Assembly (NCBI GenBank): GCA_029263855.1
Contig: JAJUFC010000015.1
Span: 36,958 to 100,957, forward strand
Length of the DNA: 64,000 nt
Origin: Candidatus Thermochlorobacteriaceae bacterium
GTDB taxonomy: Bacteria > Bacteroidota > Chlorobiia > Chlorobiales > Thermochlorobacteraceae
Direction: 5' to 3'
Every line of letters starts with the position of its first letter. Within the stretch, counting starts at the first letter, position 1. The notes under the pieces are model-generated. The model worked only from the letters and a program-made list of their open reading frames with translations, was not told the DNA's origin and ran no database searches. A program made the position numbers and the translations under genes. Below, in pieces: positions 52,255-60,542 of this stretch.

Positions 52255-53394
52255 TTAGAACAAAACCCCAGTCGTGAAAATCACTTCGGTTCGCGTATTG
52301 ACAGGTTCGTTTTCTGACGCAAAAACTTTTTGGTCTTTGTCAAGGCTGAGGAATCGCACTTCGCCGCGAATGAAGGCGTTTTCCATCGGCTTAAATTCCA
52401 TTCCGCCTGTAACGCCAAAGGCTTTCAGACCGACGGGCAATCCGTCGTTATCCGTCGATAAAACGCCAAAAATGCCATTGTTGTCTTGGAAGATTTCTCC
52501 GCGCGCCATCAAGTTAAATTGTTTGTGAAGTTTGAAGCGCGCTTCGGCGATGCCTGAAAAATACAATGCCATTCCCGGCTCGCCGTTCAAGACGGCTTTG
52601 CTCTTTGATTGCGTGGCGACATCGATGCCAAACGCCAAGTCCATTTTCGCGCCGAAGTATTTGGCGACGAGGTTGTGGTAGGTGTAAGTCTTGCCTTGAC
52701 CTGCGTCTCCAATGCCGATGCCGTCGCCAACGAGCGCGTTATAGAGGAAATCCCATTCTTGCGACGCGCGATAATCCAATTGCAAGCCGACGGCTTTCGT
52801 CGAGGTGTTGGCGCGTCCGAAGGTCAAGCCGTAGCCATTGAGCAGGTGCAGTTGCGCCGTCCATTTGTCGTTAAACGAGTAGGTGAGTCGCAACCCGCTT
52901 TGTCCGAAAGGCTCATAGAGCGTGGTGAGCGCGAGCGAACTGAGGAAATTATCTTTCGGGAAAAATCCTTCTTCGCCGACATGCGTGAGGAAAAATCCTG
53001 CGTCAAGCCATAGATTGTTTGCAAGCATAAAGCCTGCATAGGCTTCTTGGACATAGCGTCCGAACAAGTCGTTTAGCTCGGCGGTTGCGCCGTTGCCCCA
53101 CCCATTCGTAACGTCGCCGTATTGCACAATCACCGATGCGCGAGAACGCTCTGCCGCATATTTGAGCGAGACCATCGCGACATCTAATCCAAAGGTTTCT
53201 TTGCGCGGCGCGATGAATGAAAATTGGCGAAATCCGGCGTTTGGTTCAACGGATTTGTCGGAATCCCAAGCGTAGTAAGTTCCGACATAGCCGCTCACCG
53301 TAATCGGCGACGAGGCTTGTTGCGAAAACGCGCTCATGCTCAAGAGCAGAGCAAAAACTGTTAAAGTGACTTTTTTTGTCTGTTGCACTGACAT
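52255..53394 (-). CDS. Outer-membrane porin-like beta-barrel protein
   Basis: The ATG at 53394, with AGGAAAAAA before it as a ribosome binding site, gives 379 residues with signal peptide VTLTVFALLLSMSAFSQQ. The mature part is amphipathic strands throughout: TVSGYVGTYYAWDSDKSVEP, FGLDVAMVSLKYAAERSRAS, GLRLTYSFNDKWTAQLHLLN. It ends ...IFTTGVLF with a terminal Phe, as barrels inserted by BAM do. I recognise a BBP2-type porin fold of Bacteroidota rather than a TonB receptor, because there is no plug. It lies upstream of the sensor kinase on the same strand, with a terminator between. Substrate unknown. Confidence 0.82.
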   Translation of the reverse strand: MSVQQTKKVTLTVFALLLSMSAFSQQASSPITVSGYVGTYYAWDSDKSVEPNAGFRQFSFIAPRKETFGLDVAMVSLKYAAERSRASVIVQYGDVTNGWGNGATAELNDLFGRYVQEAYAGFMLANNLWLDAGFFLTHVGEEGFFPKDNFLSSLALTTLYEPFGQSGLRLTYSFNDKWTAQLHLLNGYGLTFGRANTSTKAVGLQLDYRASQEWDFLYNALVGDGIGIGDAGQGKTYTYHNLVAKYFGAKMDLAFGIDVATQSKSKAVLNGEPGMALYFSGIAEARFKLHKQFNLMARGEIFQDNNGIFGVLSTDNDGLPVGLKAFGVTGGMEFKPMENAFIRGEVRFLSLDKDQKVFASENEPVNTRTEVIFTTGVLF

Positions 53395-53571
53395 AGTTTT
53401 TTCCTTTCGATGTGATTGTTTATTTGAACTGAAAGAACAATAAACTACGAAGGTGATTTGTGGCAAGGTAAAAGGTGGGCGATGATAGGTCAAATACAGG
53501 CGTTATTCAACGAGGCGTCGTAAATATCAATTATCAATTACCAATGCTTGAATAAAACTGTCGCTGTGTTG

Positions 53572-53646
53572 TGCACCCGTGAGGACTCGAACCTCAGACC
53601 TTCTGATTCGTAGTCAGATGCTCTAATCCAACTGAGCTACGGGTGC
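53572..53646 (-). tRNA. tRNA-Arg (anticodon ACG)
   Basis: The cloverleaf is complete: acceptor GCACCCG/CGGGTGC, D arm GCTC/GAGC, anticodon arm TCTGA-CTACGAA-TCAGA with ACG, and T arm TGAGG-TTCGAGT-CCTCA. The wobble A is expected to be modified to inosine. Confidence 0.94.
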
Positions 53647-53669
53647 ATTTACGATTCAAAAAAGGGACG

Positions 53670-53699
53670 CAAATATACGGCAAGTCTGCAAAGAAACAA
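53670..53699 (-). promoter_or_regulatory. Promoter of tRNA-Arg(ACG)
   Basis: TTG (minus strand, 53699-53697), a 19-base spacer, then TATATTTG (53677-53670), an exact TAnnTTTG element followed by GCGTCCC. The tRNA 5' end is 23 bases past the -7 element. Confidence 0.65.
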
Positions 53700-53718
53700 G
53701 CGACCACGGATTTTTTTG

Positions 53719-53792
53719 TGCGCCGGGAGGGATTCGAACCCCCAGCCGTCAGAGTCGAAGTCTGATGCTCTATCCAGTTGAGCTACCGACGC
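53719..53792 (-). tRNA. tRNA-Arg (anticodon TCG)
   Basis: Acceptor GCGTCGG pairs with CCGGCGC (one G-T). The D arm is GCTC/GAGC, the anticodon arm TCAGA-CTTCGAC-TCTGA has TCG, and the T arm is GGGGG-TTCGAAT-CCCTC. Confidence 0.93.
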
Positions 53793-53845
53793 TCCGTGCT
53801 GTTGAAACTTGTCAACATTTGTCCGCAAAAGAACAGGCACTACCG

Positions 53846-53921
53846 TAGCGTGTGCGGGATTCGAACCCGCGATTTCCGCGCTGAAAACACGCAGCGTCTT
53901 GGGCCGCTAGACGAACACGCT
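53846..53921 (-). tRNA. tRNA-Glu (anticodon TTC), unusual anticodon arm
   Basis: Acceptor AGCGTGT pairs with ACACGCT, the D arm GTCT/AGAC and T arm GCGGG-TTCGAAT-CCCGC are normal, and TTTTCAG contains the TTC anticodon. At 76 bases it is two longer than expected. The best five-pair anticodon stem (CTGCG/CGCGG) leaves a nine-base loop instead of seven. Confidence 0.75.
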
Positions 53922-53926
53922 GGCGA

Positions 53927-53957
53927 CAAAAATGCACAAAAATTTTTTCCGTGCCAA
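53927..53957 (-). promoter_or_regulatory. Possible promoter of tRNA-Glu
   Basis: TTG at 53957-53955 and CATTTTTG at 53934-53927, 20 bases apart, one mismatch from TAnnTTTG; the tRNA begins six bases later. The short distance makes this tentative. Confidence 0.3.
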
Positions 53958-53959
53958 AA

Positions 53960-54802
53960 TCATGCAGGCTTTCTCTGCTTTTCTCGCTTTTTGGCTTGTT
54001 CCCAAAGCTCGTCAAGTTCTTTCATCGTAAAGTCGCTCCACGATTTGCCACTCTTCTGCACCGCCGCCTCCACCGCTTGAAATCGCTTTGAAAATTTTTC
54101 CGTCATTTTGCGTAGCGCATCTTCGGGATTGACTTTGAGAAATCGGCTCAAATTGACGAGCGTAAAGAGCACATCGCCGAGTTCTTCTTCGCGTGCCTTG
54201 TGGGTTTTGGCTTGCCGCAATTCCAAAAGTTCTTCGTTTAATTTTTCCCAAACGCCGTCGGCATGTTTCCAATCAAATGCAACGCCTGCTGCTTTTTCTT
54301 GCACGCGATAGGCGCGCAAGAGTTCGGGCATCGCACGCGGCACACCGTCCAAAACCGATTTGCGCCCTTCCTTCATTTTGAGTTTTTCCCAATTTGCTTT
54401 CACGGCGGATTCATCGCGCGCAACATCGCTCCCAAACACGTGCGGGTGTCGGAAGATGAGTTTCTCTGCAATCGCGTCCAACACATCGTCAATCGTGAAC
54501 GCCTTGCGCTCCGCCGCCAATATGCTCTGAAAACAAATATGAAGCAGAATATCGCCCAACTCTTTTTTGAGTTCTTGTTCATCTTTTGCATCGACGGCGT
54601 GAATCATTTCATAAACTTCCTCGAGCGTTAAATGCAAAAGCGAATCAGGCGTTTGCTTTCTATCCCACGGACAATCCTTGCGCAAGAGCGAAACAATTTC
54701 AGCCAGCCGCTCAAACTTTTCGCCTGTCGCCTTTGGCACATCAGTTTCCAATCTTTTTTTCAAACGCGCTTTTGCGTCGGACGATTTTTTCGCTTTCATC
54801 AT
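53960..54802 (-). CDS. mazG: Nucleoside triphosphate pyrophosphohydrolase MazG
   Basis: A 280-residue protein with two MazG domains. The first has LRKDCPWDRKQTPDSLLHLT, LEEVYEMIHAVDAKD and KKELGDILLHICFQ with the EExxE/D metal ligands. The second, near residue 200, has EKLNEELLELRQAKTHKARE and EELGDVLFTLVNLSRFL. It hydrolyses NTPs to NMP and PPi, removing aberrant nucleotides and tuning (p)ppGpp. An N-terminal extension of about 25 Lys-rich residues precedes the first domain. It is divergent from the methyltransferase at 54895. Confidence 0.93.
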   Translation of the reverse strand: MMKAKKSSDAKARLKKRLETDVPKATGEKFERLAEIVSLLRKDCPWDRKQTPDSLLHLTLEEVYEMIHAVDAKDEQELKKELGDILLHICFQSILAAERKAFTIDDVLDAIAEKLIFRHPHVFGSDVARDESAVKANWEKLKMKEGRKSVLDGVPRAMPELLRAYRVQEKAAGVAFDWKHADGVWEKLNEELLELRQAKTHKAREEELGDVLFTLVNLSRFLKVNPEDALRKMTEKFSKRFQAVEAAVQKSGKSWSDFTMKELDELWEQAKKREKQRKPA

Positions 54803-54894
54803 TCGTTTTGTGTTTCGTGATTTCTTACCAGCGACAAAATAACGCGCTCACATCATATCTTAACTTTTTCAAACACCTTAACGCTATCGCGTCA

Positions 54895-56331
54895 ATGTAT
54901 CAAAAAGGACAAACCATTATCGCCACGCTTTCAGACCTTGCCGAAGACGATAAATGCTACGCCAAATTGCCCGACGGCATGAGCGTCTTTATTCGCGGCA
55001 CACTTGCCATTGGCGACACCGTCGAGGCGACGATTTACAAAGCGAAAAAAACTTACCTCGAAGCCCAATTCACCAAACTGCTTTCGCCTTCGCCCTTGCG
55101 CACCGCCCCCAAATGCGAAGTCTTCGGCATCTGCGGCGGCTGCAAGTGGCAACATCTCGACTACCACGCCCAACTCCAACAAAAAAACAAACATGTGCTT
55201 GACGCGCTCACGCACATCGGCGGCTTTCGCAACATTCAAATGCTTGAACCGATTGGCGCAACGGCGATTTATCACTACCGAAACAAAGTCGATTTTTCGC
55301 TCTCGACCTCGCGCTACCTTCTGCCAAACGAACTCAACGCGCCTCGCTCGGACAAGCGAAACGATTTCGCGCTTGGCTTTCACGCACCACAGCGATATGA
55401 CAAAGTCATCGACATTGAGCAGTGCTACATTGCGCCCGAAGAAGCAAACCTTGTCTTAAATGCCGTCCGAACCTTCGCGCTCAACCATAACCTTTCCATT
55501 TACGACACGCACACGCACGACGGCTTTCTGCGAAACCTTGTCGTCCGAAAAGCCTTTCGCACAAAGCAACTCATGGTCAATCTCGTTACCAGTTGGCGCG
55601 AACCAGAATTGATGAACCAACTGCTGACTGCGCTTCACGACGCGCTCGGCACATCGCTGACCACATTCGTCAATAACATTTCTACCAAGAAAAACACCGT
55701 TGCCTTTGGCGAAGAAGAGTTCGTAATGTTTGGAAAGGGATTCATCACCGAAACGTTGGGCGAGTATCGCTTCAAAATTTCTGCCAACTCGTTTTTTCAA
55801 ACCAACACGGAGCAAGCGGAGCGGCTTTATGAAGTCGTTCGCGATTTCGCGGATTTGAACGGCGAGGAAATCGTCTATGACCTTTACTGCGGCACAGGCT
55901 CGATTTCAATTTTCATCTCAAATCGATGCCAGAAAGTCTTTGGGATTGAACTCGTCGAGAGCGCGGTGCGCGACGCAATCGCCAACGCCTCCGAAAACGC
56001 TGTTCAGAATTGCACCTTTAAGATGCTCGACCTGATGAAGTTTGAAACGCTTCTCGGCGAACTTGCCGCATTCGGCGCGCCTGATGTTGTCATCACCGAC
56101 CCGCCACGCGCAGGCATGCACCCAAAGGCTGTTCAAACGATGCTTCAATTTGCACCGAAAAAAATTGTCTATGTGAGTTGCAACCCTGCAAGTTTAGCGC
56201 GCGACGGGAAGATGATTTGCGACAGCGGAATGTATCGTTTGGTGAAAGTGCAAGCCGTCGACATGTTTCCGCACACCAACCACATTGAAAGCGTCGCTCT
56301 GTTTGAAACCATCAATCCTAAACAAACATGA
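54895..56331 (+). CDS. 23S rRNA uracil C5-methyltransferase (RlmD/RumA family)
   Basis: A 478-residue protein from the ATG at 54895. It has an N-terminal TRAM domain. The Fe-S cysteines are in PKCEVFGICGGCKWQHL, with a fourth in IEQCYIAPEEA. The SAM-binding domain has VYDLYCGTGSISIFISNRCQ and FGIELVESAVRDAIANA, with ITDPPRAGMHPKAVQTML and the catalytic Cys in IVYVSCNPASLARDG. This pattern is that of the RlmD/RumA/TrmA family. RlmD methylates U1939 and related enzymes U747 or tRNA U54; the cysteine cluster favours RlmD/RlmC. An upstream in-frame extension overlaps mazG and is not used. Its stop overlaps the next ATG by four bases. Confidence 0.9.
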   Translation: MYQKGQTIIATLSDLAEDDKCYAKLPDGMSVFIRGTLAIGDTVEATIYKAKKTYLEAQFTKLLSPSPLRTAPKCEVFGICGGCKWQHLDYHAQLQQKNKHVLDALTHIGGFRNIQMLEPIGATAIYHYRNKVDFSLSTSRYLLPNELNAPRSDKRNDFALGFHAPQRYDKVIDIEQCYIAPEEANLVLNAVRTFALNHNLSIYDTHTHDGFLRNLVVRKAFRTKQLMVNLVTSWREPELMNQLLTALHDALGTSLTTFVNNISTKKNTVAFGEEEFVMFGKGFITETLGEYRFKISANSFFQTNTEQAERLYEVVRDFADLNGEEIVYDLYCGTGSISIFISNRCQKVFGIELVESAVRDAIANASENAVQNCTFKMLDLMKFETLLGELAAFGAPDVVITDPPRAGMHPKAVQTMLQFAPKKIVYVSCNPASLARDGKMICDSGMYRLVKVQAVDMFPHTNHIESVALFETINPKQT

Positions 56332-57728
56332 AAATTACTTTTTATGGCGCGACGCACGGCGTAACGGGCTCGTCGCACTTGCTCACAGTGAATGGCAAAC
56401 ACATCTTGCTCGATTGCGGCTTATTTCAAGGCAAGCGAAGCGAATCGATTGCGCTCAATCGCACTTTTCCATTTAAGCCGAAAGAAATTGACGTCGTTGT
56501 GCTATCGCACGCGCACACCGACCACAGCGGGCGCTTGCCGCTTCTCGTCAAACAAGGCTTTGCGGGCAACATTTATGCCACAGCCGCCACACGCGACCTT
56601 GCCGTCGTGATGCTTCAAGACACAGCGTTTCTTCAACAGCGCGACGCCGAGTTCATCTCAAAAAAACATGCGCGTAAAAATCTGCCCCCCGTCGAGCCGC
56701 TCTACACCGTTGAAGACGCACAACTTGCCACCGAACAATTTTTCGCCTTGCCTTATCACCGCACCCTTGCTATCAGCGACGGCGTTGATTTGACCTTCTA
56801 CAACTCTGGGCATATTCTCGGCTCGTCAATCGTTGTGCTCGACTTGAAAGAAAAGCATAAACACATTCGCCTTGCCTTCACAGGCGATTTAGGCAGACCG
56901 CATACGCCCATTCTCAAAGACCCTGAATTTTGCGGCGATGTGCATTACCTCGTAACCGAAAGCACTTATGGCAACCGCTTGCACAAACCCAAAGACGAAG
57001 TCGAGCGCATTTTAACCGACGTGATTGAACGCGCTTATCGGCGCAACGGTAAAATTTTGATTCCTGCTTTTAGCGTCGGGCGCACACAAGAACTCCTCTA
57101 CTTTTTCAATCAACTCTACCACGCAGGCAAAATGCCCAAAGACATGCCGATTTTTCTCGACAGCCCGCTTGCACAAGACGTTACAAACGTTTATCGCTAT
57201 CACCCCGAGTGTTTCGACAAAGAAATGAACCGCTTGATTGCCGACGATAAGCACCCGCTTCACTTGGAAAATGTTGCCTACACCCGCACCGCCGAAGATT
57301 CCAAAAAACTCAACGACTACCACAAGCCTTGCATCATTATGGCAGGTTCAGGCATGGCGGAAGGCGGCAGAATTACCCATCACCTTGCAAACAACATCGA
57401 GAATCCAAACACTACTATTCTCATCGTTGGCTACATGGCGGAAAACACGCTGGGGCGGAAAATTTTAGAGCGCGAACCCGAAGTCAACATCTTCGGCGAG
57501 CCGTTCAAAGTGAGAGCTGAAATCGTGGTGATGAACAATTTTTCCGCGCACGCCGATAGAGCCGAACTCTTGGATTACATTGGCAAATTCAGCCGAAACG
57601 AGATGCGTGGCATTTTCCTTGTGCATGGCGAAGACGAAGCGACGGCGAGCCTACGCGATGGATTGCGCGAGATTGGCTTCAATCGCGTTCATATTCCCTC
57701 TCAATCTCAATCGTTTGAACTGACTTAA
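56328..57728 (+). CDS. Beta-CASP metallo-beta-lactamase RNA-processing nuclease
   Basis: A 466-residue protein. The metallo-beta-lactamase domain has the zinc motif LSHAHTDHSGRLPLLVKQGF near residue 60. The beta-CASP segment includes STYGNR and GKILIPAFSVGRTQELLYFF, and the C-terminal motifs are IMAGSGMAEGGRITHHLANN and NNFSAHADRAELLDYIG. The order and signature correspond to the CPSF73/Ysh1-like bacterial exonucleases (YciC/TTHA0252 group). These cut or trim RNA 3' or 5' ends. It overlaps the rRNA methyltransferase gene by four bases, so the two are translated together, consistent with a joint RNA role. Confidence 0.9.
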   Translation: MKITFYGATHGVTGSSHLLTVNGKHILLDCGLFQGKRSESIALNRTFPFKPKEIDVVVLSHAHTDHSGRLPLLVKQGFAGNIYATAATRDLAVVMLQDTAFLQQRDAEFISKKHARKNLPPVEPLYTVEDAQLATEQFFALPYHRTLAISDGVDLTFYNSGHILGSSIVVLDLKEKHKHIRLAFTGDLGRPHTPILKDPEFCGDVHYLVTESTYGNRLHKPKDEVERILTDVIERAYRRNGKILIPAFSVGRTQELLYFFNQLYHAGKMPKDMPIFLDSPLAQDVTNVYRYHPECFDKEMNRLIADDKHPLHLENVAYTRTAEDSKKLNDYHKPCIIMAGSGMAEGGRITHHLANNIENPNTTILIVGYMAENTLGRKILEREPEVNIFGEPFKVRAEIVVMNNFSAHADRAELLDYIGKFSRNEMRGIFLVHGEDEATASLRDGLREIGFNRVHIPSQSQSFELT

Positions 57729-57737
57729 CAGGATAGC

Positions 57738-58532
57738 ATGCACACCGACAAACTCATCTACCTGCTCTTGCAACTTGTGCCGCAAGGCTTCTTCACGCTC
57801 ATCGGCAGAGACCCAAACGACGCCTTGCGCTACGACTTCAAATCCGTTGAACTCAAAGAAACTGCCTTCCGCATTGATGGCGTCTTCACGCCCAAAAATA
57901 ATGATGATGAAGTCTACTTCGTTGAAGCGCAATTTCAAGCAGACGAAGCCTTTTACACCCGATTCTTCGCCGAGATTTTTCTCTATCTCAAACAGTATCG
58001 TGTCACGCAGTGGCGCGCGGTGGTGATTTATCCGTCGCGCAGCGTAGAGCCGAAACAGGTTAAGGCTTATGGTGAGTTGCTTGAATCCAAGCGCGTGGTG
58101 CGCGTATATTTGGACGAACTGCCTGAATCGGAAGAGATGGCTGTAGAGTTGTTCAAGTTGTTAATTGCGTCAGAAGAAGTGATAGGAGCACAGGCGCGAA
58201 AGATAGCCAAGAAAGCGAGTGTGGTTGAGTTAGATTTGATTGAACAAATTTTGAGTTACAAATTCAGAACCTTAACACGAGAGGAGATACAGAAGATGTT
58301 GAAAATACAGGAAGAACTTGGATTGAAGGACACCGCCTTTTACAAGGAAGCCTTTGAAGAAGGCAAGCAAGAAGGCAAGCAAGAAGGAGAAGCGCAAGGG
58401 ATTGTGAAAGGTGAGCGTGCTGGGAAACTTTCCACCGTGCCGCTATTGAGAGAGTTAGGGTTGAGCGATGAGCAGATTGCCGAGAAACTTGGGCTACCGC
58501 TCCGTGATGTTCAAAGTGTGCCAACGCAGTGA
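57738..58532 (+). CDS. Rpn/DUF2887 family PD-(D/E)XK-like protein
   Basis: A 264-residue protein. Residues 1-120 match DUF2887: YLLLQLVPQGFFTLIGRDPN, FKSVELKETAFRIDGVFTPK, VYFVEAQFQADEAFYTRFFA. The Asp in FRIDG and Glu in VEAQFQ sit where PD-(D/E)XK nucleases keep their metal ligands. The C-terminal half is helical and contains the lysine-rich repeat EGKQEGKQEGEAQG followed by a small helix-turn-helix-like stretch LSDEQIAEKLGLPLRDVQSV, common to transposase-like Rpn proteins. It lies nine bases after the nuclease gene. No antitoxin-like partner is adjacent. DNA cleavage is inferred only from the fold. Confidence 0.78.
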   Translation: MHTDKLIYLLLQLVPQGFFTLIGRDPNDALRYDFKSVELKETAFRIDGVFTPKNNDDEVYFVEAQFQADEAFYTRFFAEIFLYLKQYRVTQWRAVVIYPSRSVEPKQVKAYGELLESKRVVRVYLDELPESEEMAVELFKLLIASEEVIGAQARKIAKKASVVELDLIEQILSYKFRTLTREEIQKMLKIQEELGLKDTAFYKEAFEEGKQEGKQEGEAQGIVKGERAGKLSTVPLLRELGLSDEQIAEKLGLPLRDVQSVPTQ

Positions 58533-58563
58533 AGACTTGCGCCATGCTATTTTCCAACAATAC

Positions 58564-58590
58564 AAAGAGGAGCCCGATTGGCTCCTCTTT
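58564..58590. terminator. Bidirectional terminator between the Rpn-like gene and ndk
   Basis: The perfect 11-bp stem AAAGAGGAGCC/GGCTCCTCTTT has loop cgatt, flanked by A and T runs. It serves both convergent genes. Confidence 0.85.
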
Positions 58591-58608
58591 TGTCATTTCG
58601 CCTGCCAC

Positions 58609-59034
58609 TTAGCGTCGATTCGCCACCACTTCCGCAGTTGAGAAGAAAAACGCCGCCTCGATTTTCGCATTCTCGACCGAATCTGAACCGTGAATGATGT
58701 TTTCTCCGACACTATCCGCATATAGCCTGCGAATCGTGCCTTCATCGGCTTTCTTCGGGTCGGTTGCGCCGATAAGTTTGCGGAAATCTTCCACCGCATT
58801 GTCTTTTTCCAAAATCATCGGAACGCACGCGCCGCTCGACATAAAATCAACCAATTCGCCATAAAATGGACGCTCCTTATGAACAGCGTAAAATTCGCCT
58901 GCTGTTTCTTTCGTCAAGTGCATCATTTTCATGGCAACAATTTTGAAACCGGCTTTTTCAATTTTTTCGCTGACTGCGCCAATCAGGTTTTTGCGCACGC
59001 AATCAGGCTTCAAGATGGTGAGTGTTCTTTCCAC
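58609..59034 (-). CDS. ndk: Nucleoside diphosphate kinase
   Basis: GTG start at 59034. The 141-residue protein is full length, beginning with [20 protein letters not shown]. Its active-site histidine is in [20 protein letters not shown] (NIIHGSDS). The [20 protein letters not shown] loop binds nucleotide. It exchanges gamma phosphates between nucleoside tri- and diphosphates through phosphohistidine. A -7-like element TATCTTTG lies 53 bases upstream and a shared terminator follows. Confidence 0.95.
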   Translation of the reverse strand: MERTLTILKPDCVRKNLIGAVSEKIEKAGFKIVAMKMMHLTKETAGEFYAVHKERPFYGELVDFMSSGACVPMILEKDNAVEDFRKLIGATDPKKADEGTIRRLYADSVGENIIHGSDSVENAKIEAAFFFSTAEVVANRR

Positions 59035-59086
59035 GAGTTAAGTTTGGTTTTGATTGTAAAAAATAGATGTGTGATAAAAAGCGGCG

Positions 59087-59094
59087 CAAAGATA
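59087..59094 (-). promoter_or_regulatory. -7-like promoter element of ndk
   Basis: TATCTTTG on the minus strand, an exact TAnnTTTG match followed by GCGCCGC, 53 bases before the GTG. No clear TTG at 19-21 bases. Confidence 0.45.
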
Positions 59095-59113
59095 CAACCT
59101 TACATCAAGAAAC

Positions 59114-60277
59114 TCACAGCGGCTTGCCGTTTTTATCGTATTGGATTTTTTGAACCAACTTGCCCTTCTCGTAGCGGCGTGTTTCCACAGGAATTTCTTT
59201 CTGCTTGCTATCGTGCTTGAAAAAACGCTCTTCCATCAAATTCCCAAATGAATCGTATTGGTTGCGTTTGATTTCAATCAGCGTGCCGTCGCTGGCGTAT
59301 TGCACGCGCTCCAAGACTTGCCCAAATTCGCCTAACTGCACATCAGTTCGCAACACATTCAAATAGTTGTAACTGCGCTCGCGCACCTTGCGATTATCAC
59401 GGTAGTCAATAACCGTTCGTGCTACCTCGACCGCGTTATCCACTAAGCGACCAAGATTATCAAACGTGGCTTCTTCAATTAAGTTGCCGTTTGCGTCGTA
59501 GCGGCGCACCGTTTTGCGAAACGATGTATTCTTTGAATCCGTCTCAATTTTTGCCGTCCATCGCCCCGCTTCGTCAAATTCAAACTTGTGAATTTCGGTG
59601 TCAGTCGTATCAGGAAAGAAGATATGCCGCAGTTCAACGGCGTTGCCTTTCTCGTCGTAGCGCGTGTAGGTTTTGCGCGAGAGGTCACCGAAGTGGTCAT
59701 ACCACGCCACGAGCACCGGCTTGCCTTTGGCATCGTATTCACAGCGTTCAATCGCGTAGCCGAGCGAGGTGTTTTGGGGACGATTTTTATCGTCCAAAAA
59801 AGCGGTTTCAATTAGGCATCCTGCCTTGTCGTAGCGAAAGCGCGTTTTGCTGAAAAGTTTATTTTCGCCGTCAAAGAGCGATTCTTCCACCAACTTGCCT
59901 TGCTTGTAGCGAAATCGCATGAACGATTGCAGCTTGCCACGCGCATTAAACTGCGCTTTCTCAATCAAGTTCCCTTTTGCGTCATACTTGAACCTAACTT
60001 TGCTCACATTGATTTGGCTTAAATCGTCCGAAAGTTCGCCGCGAAACAGACGCTCCACGCTCAAGAGCAACTTCTGGCTTGCATCTTGGTAGGTAAACCG
60101 ATAACATTCATTGAGATTTTTTGCCACTGCTTCCGTGACGAGATAACGCGGGGAAAAAATTTGCCCCTCTTGCATTGCTTGACGCGCATACACAACCTGC
60201 TGAGCCTGCACCGCACTTACCACCCAAACCCAACTGCCCCAAAATATCAACGCGTATTTCATCAACGCAAACTTCAT
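59114..60277 (-). CDS. Secreted YD-repeat-like protein, 387 aa
   Basis: A signal peptide (KYALIFWGSWVWVVSAVQAQ) is followed by a body made of degenerate repeats of about 22 residues, for example RYDAKGNLIEKAQFN, RYDKAGCLIETAFLD, RYDEKGNAVELRHIF and RYDANGNLIEEATFDN. The RYDxxGNLIE pattern is that of YD/RHS repeats, usually parts of beta-cage proteins or carbohydrate-binding surfaces. No RHS core, toxin or PAAR domain is present, so it is a free-standing repeat protein. Two start codons (60277 and 60262) would both give the signal peptide; the first is listed. A -7-like TAACTTTG lies 27-34 bases upstream. Confidence 0.72.
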   Translation of the reverse strand: MKFALMKYALIFWGSWVWVVSAVQAQQVVYARQAMQEGQIFSPRYLVTEAVAKNLNECYRFTYQDASQKLLLSVERLFRGELSDDLSQINVSKVRFKYDAKGNLIEKAQFNARGKLQSFMRFRYKQGKLVEESLFDGENKLFSKTRFRYDKAGCLIETAFLDDKNRPQNTSLGYAIERCEYDAKGKPVLVAWYDHFGDLSRKTYTRYDEKGNAVELRHIFFPDTTDTEIHKFEFDEAGRWTAKIETDSKNTSFRKTVRRYDANGNLIEEATFDNLGRLVDNAVEVARTVIDYRDNRKVRERSYNYLNVLRTDVQLGEFGQVLERVQYASDGTLIEIKRNQYDSFGNLMEERFFKHDSKQKEIPVETRRYEKGKLVQKIQYDKNGKPL

Positions 60278-60303
60278 TGAAATGAAAGGGTTTAATGTTC
60301 ACG

Positions 60304-60311
60304 CAAAGTTA
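60304..60311 (-). promoter_or_regulatory. -7-like element before the YD-repeat gene
   Basis: TAACTTTG on the minus strand fits TAnnTTTG, 27 bases before the ATG. No TTG element is seen at the expected spacing. Confidence 0.35.
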
Positions 60312-60351
60312 CAGAAATGCGCGGGGAATTGACGCGAAGAAAACAAAGCGC

Positions 60352-60399
60352 GGAAAAGGGAGCGTGGAAAAGGGAGCGTGGAAAAGGGAGCGTGGAAAA
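60352..60399. repeat. 14-bp tandem repeat, 3.4 copies
   Basis: The unit ggaaaagggagcgt is repeated three times exactly with a partial fourth copy (60352-60365, 60366-60379, 60380-60393, 60394-60399). It lies between the YD-repeat gene and tRNA-fMet. Confidence 0.95.
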
Positions 60400-60424
60400 C
60401 AAAAATCGCACGACTTGCGTGCGA
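60397..60424 (-). terminator. Terminator after initiator tRNA
   Basis: The stem TCGCACG/CGTGCGA has a 5-base loop. On the minus strand it runs into TTTTTGTTTT. It ends ten bases past the tRNA. Confidence 0.8.
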
Positions 60425-60433
60425 CTTTCTTCG

Positions 60434-60506
<73 letters not shown>

Positions 60507-60542
60507 ATATATTTCCTTTACAAATTCCCTTACAAAAGGGAC

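Noticed and set aside
53846..53921. tRNA-Glu as a pseudogene
   Set aside because: The acceptor, D and T arms are all intact and the TTC anticodon with A37 is in place, so I keep it as a tRNA and flag the odd anticodon arm instead.
54586..54894. N-terminal extension of the RlmD-type gene
   Set aside because: The in-frame upstream segment overlaps mazG and has no conserved content; the family's usual start coincides with the ATG at 54895.
60352..60399. CRISPR-like array
   Set aside because: Repeats are adjacent without spacers, only 14 bases long and three copies; no cas genes are present.
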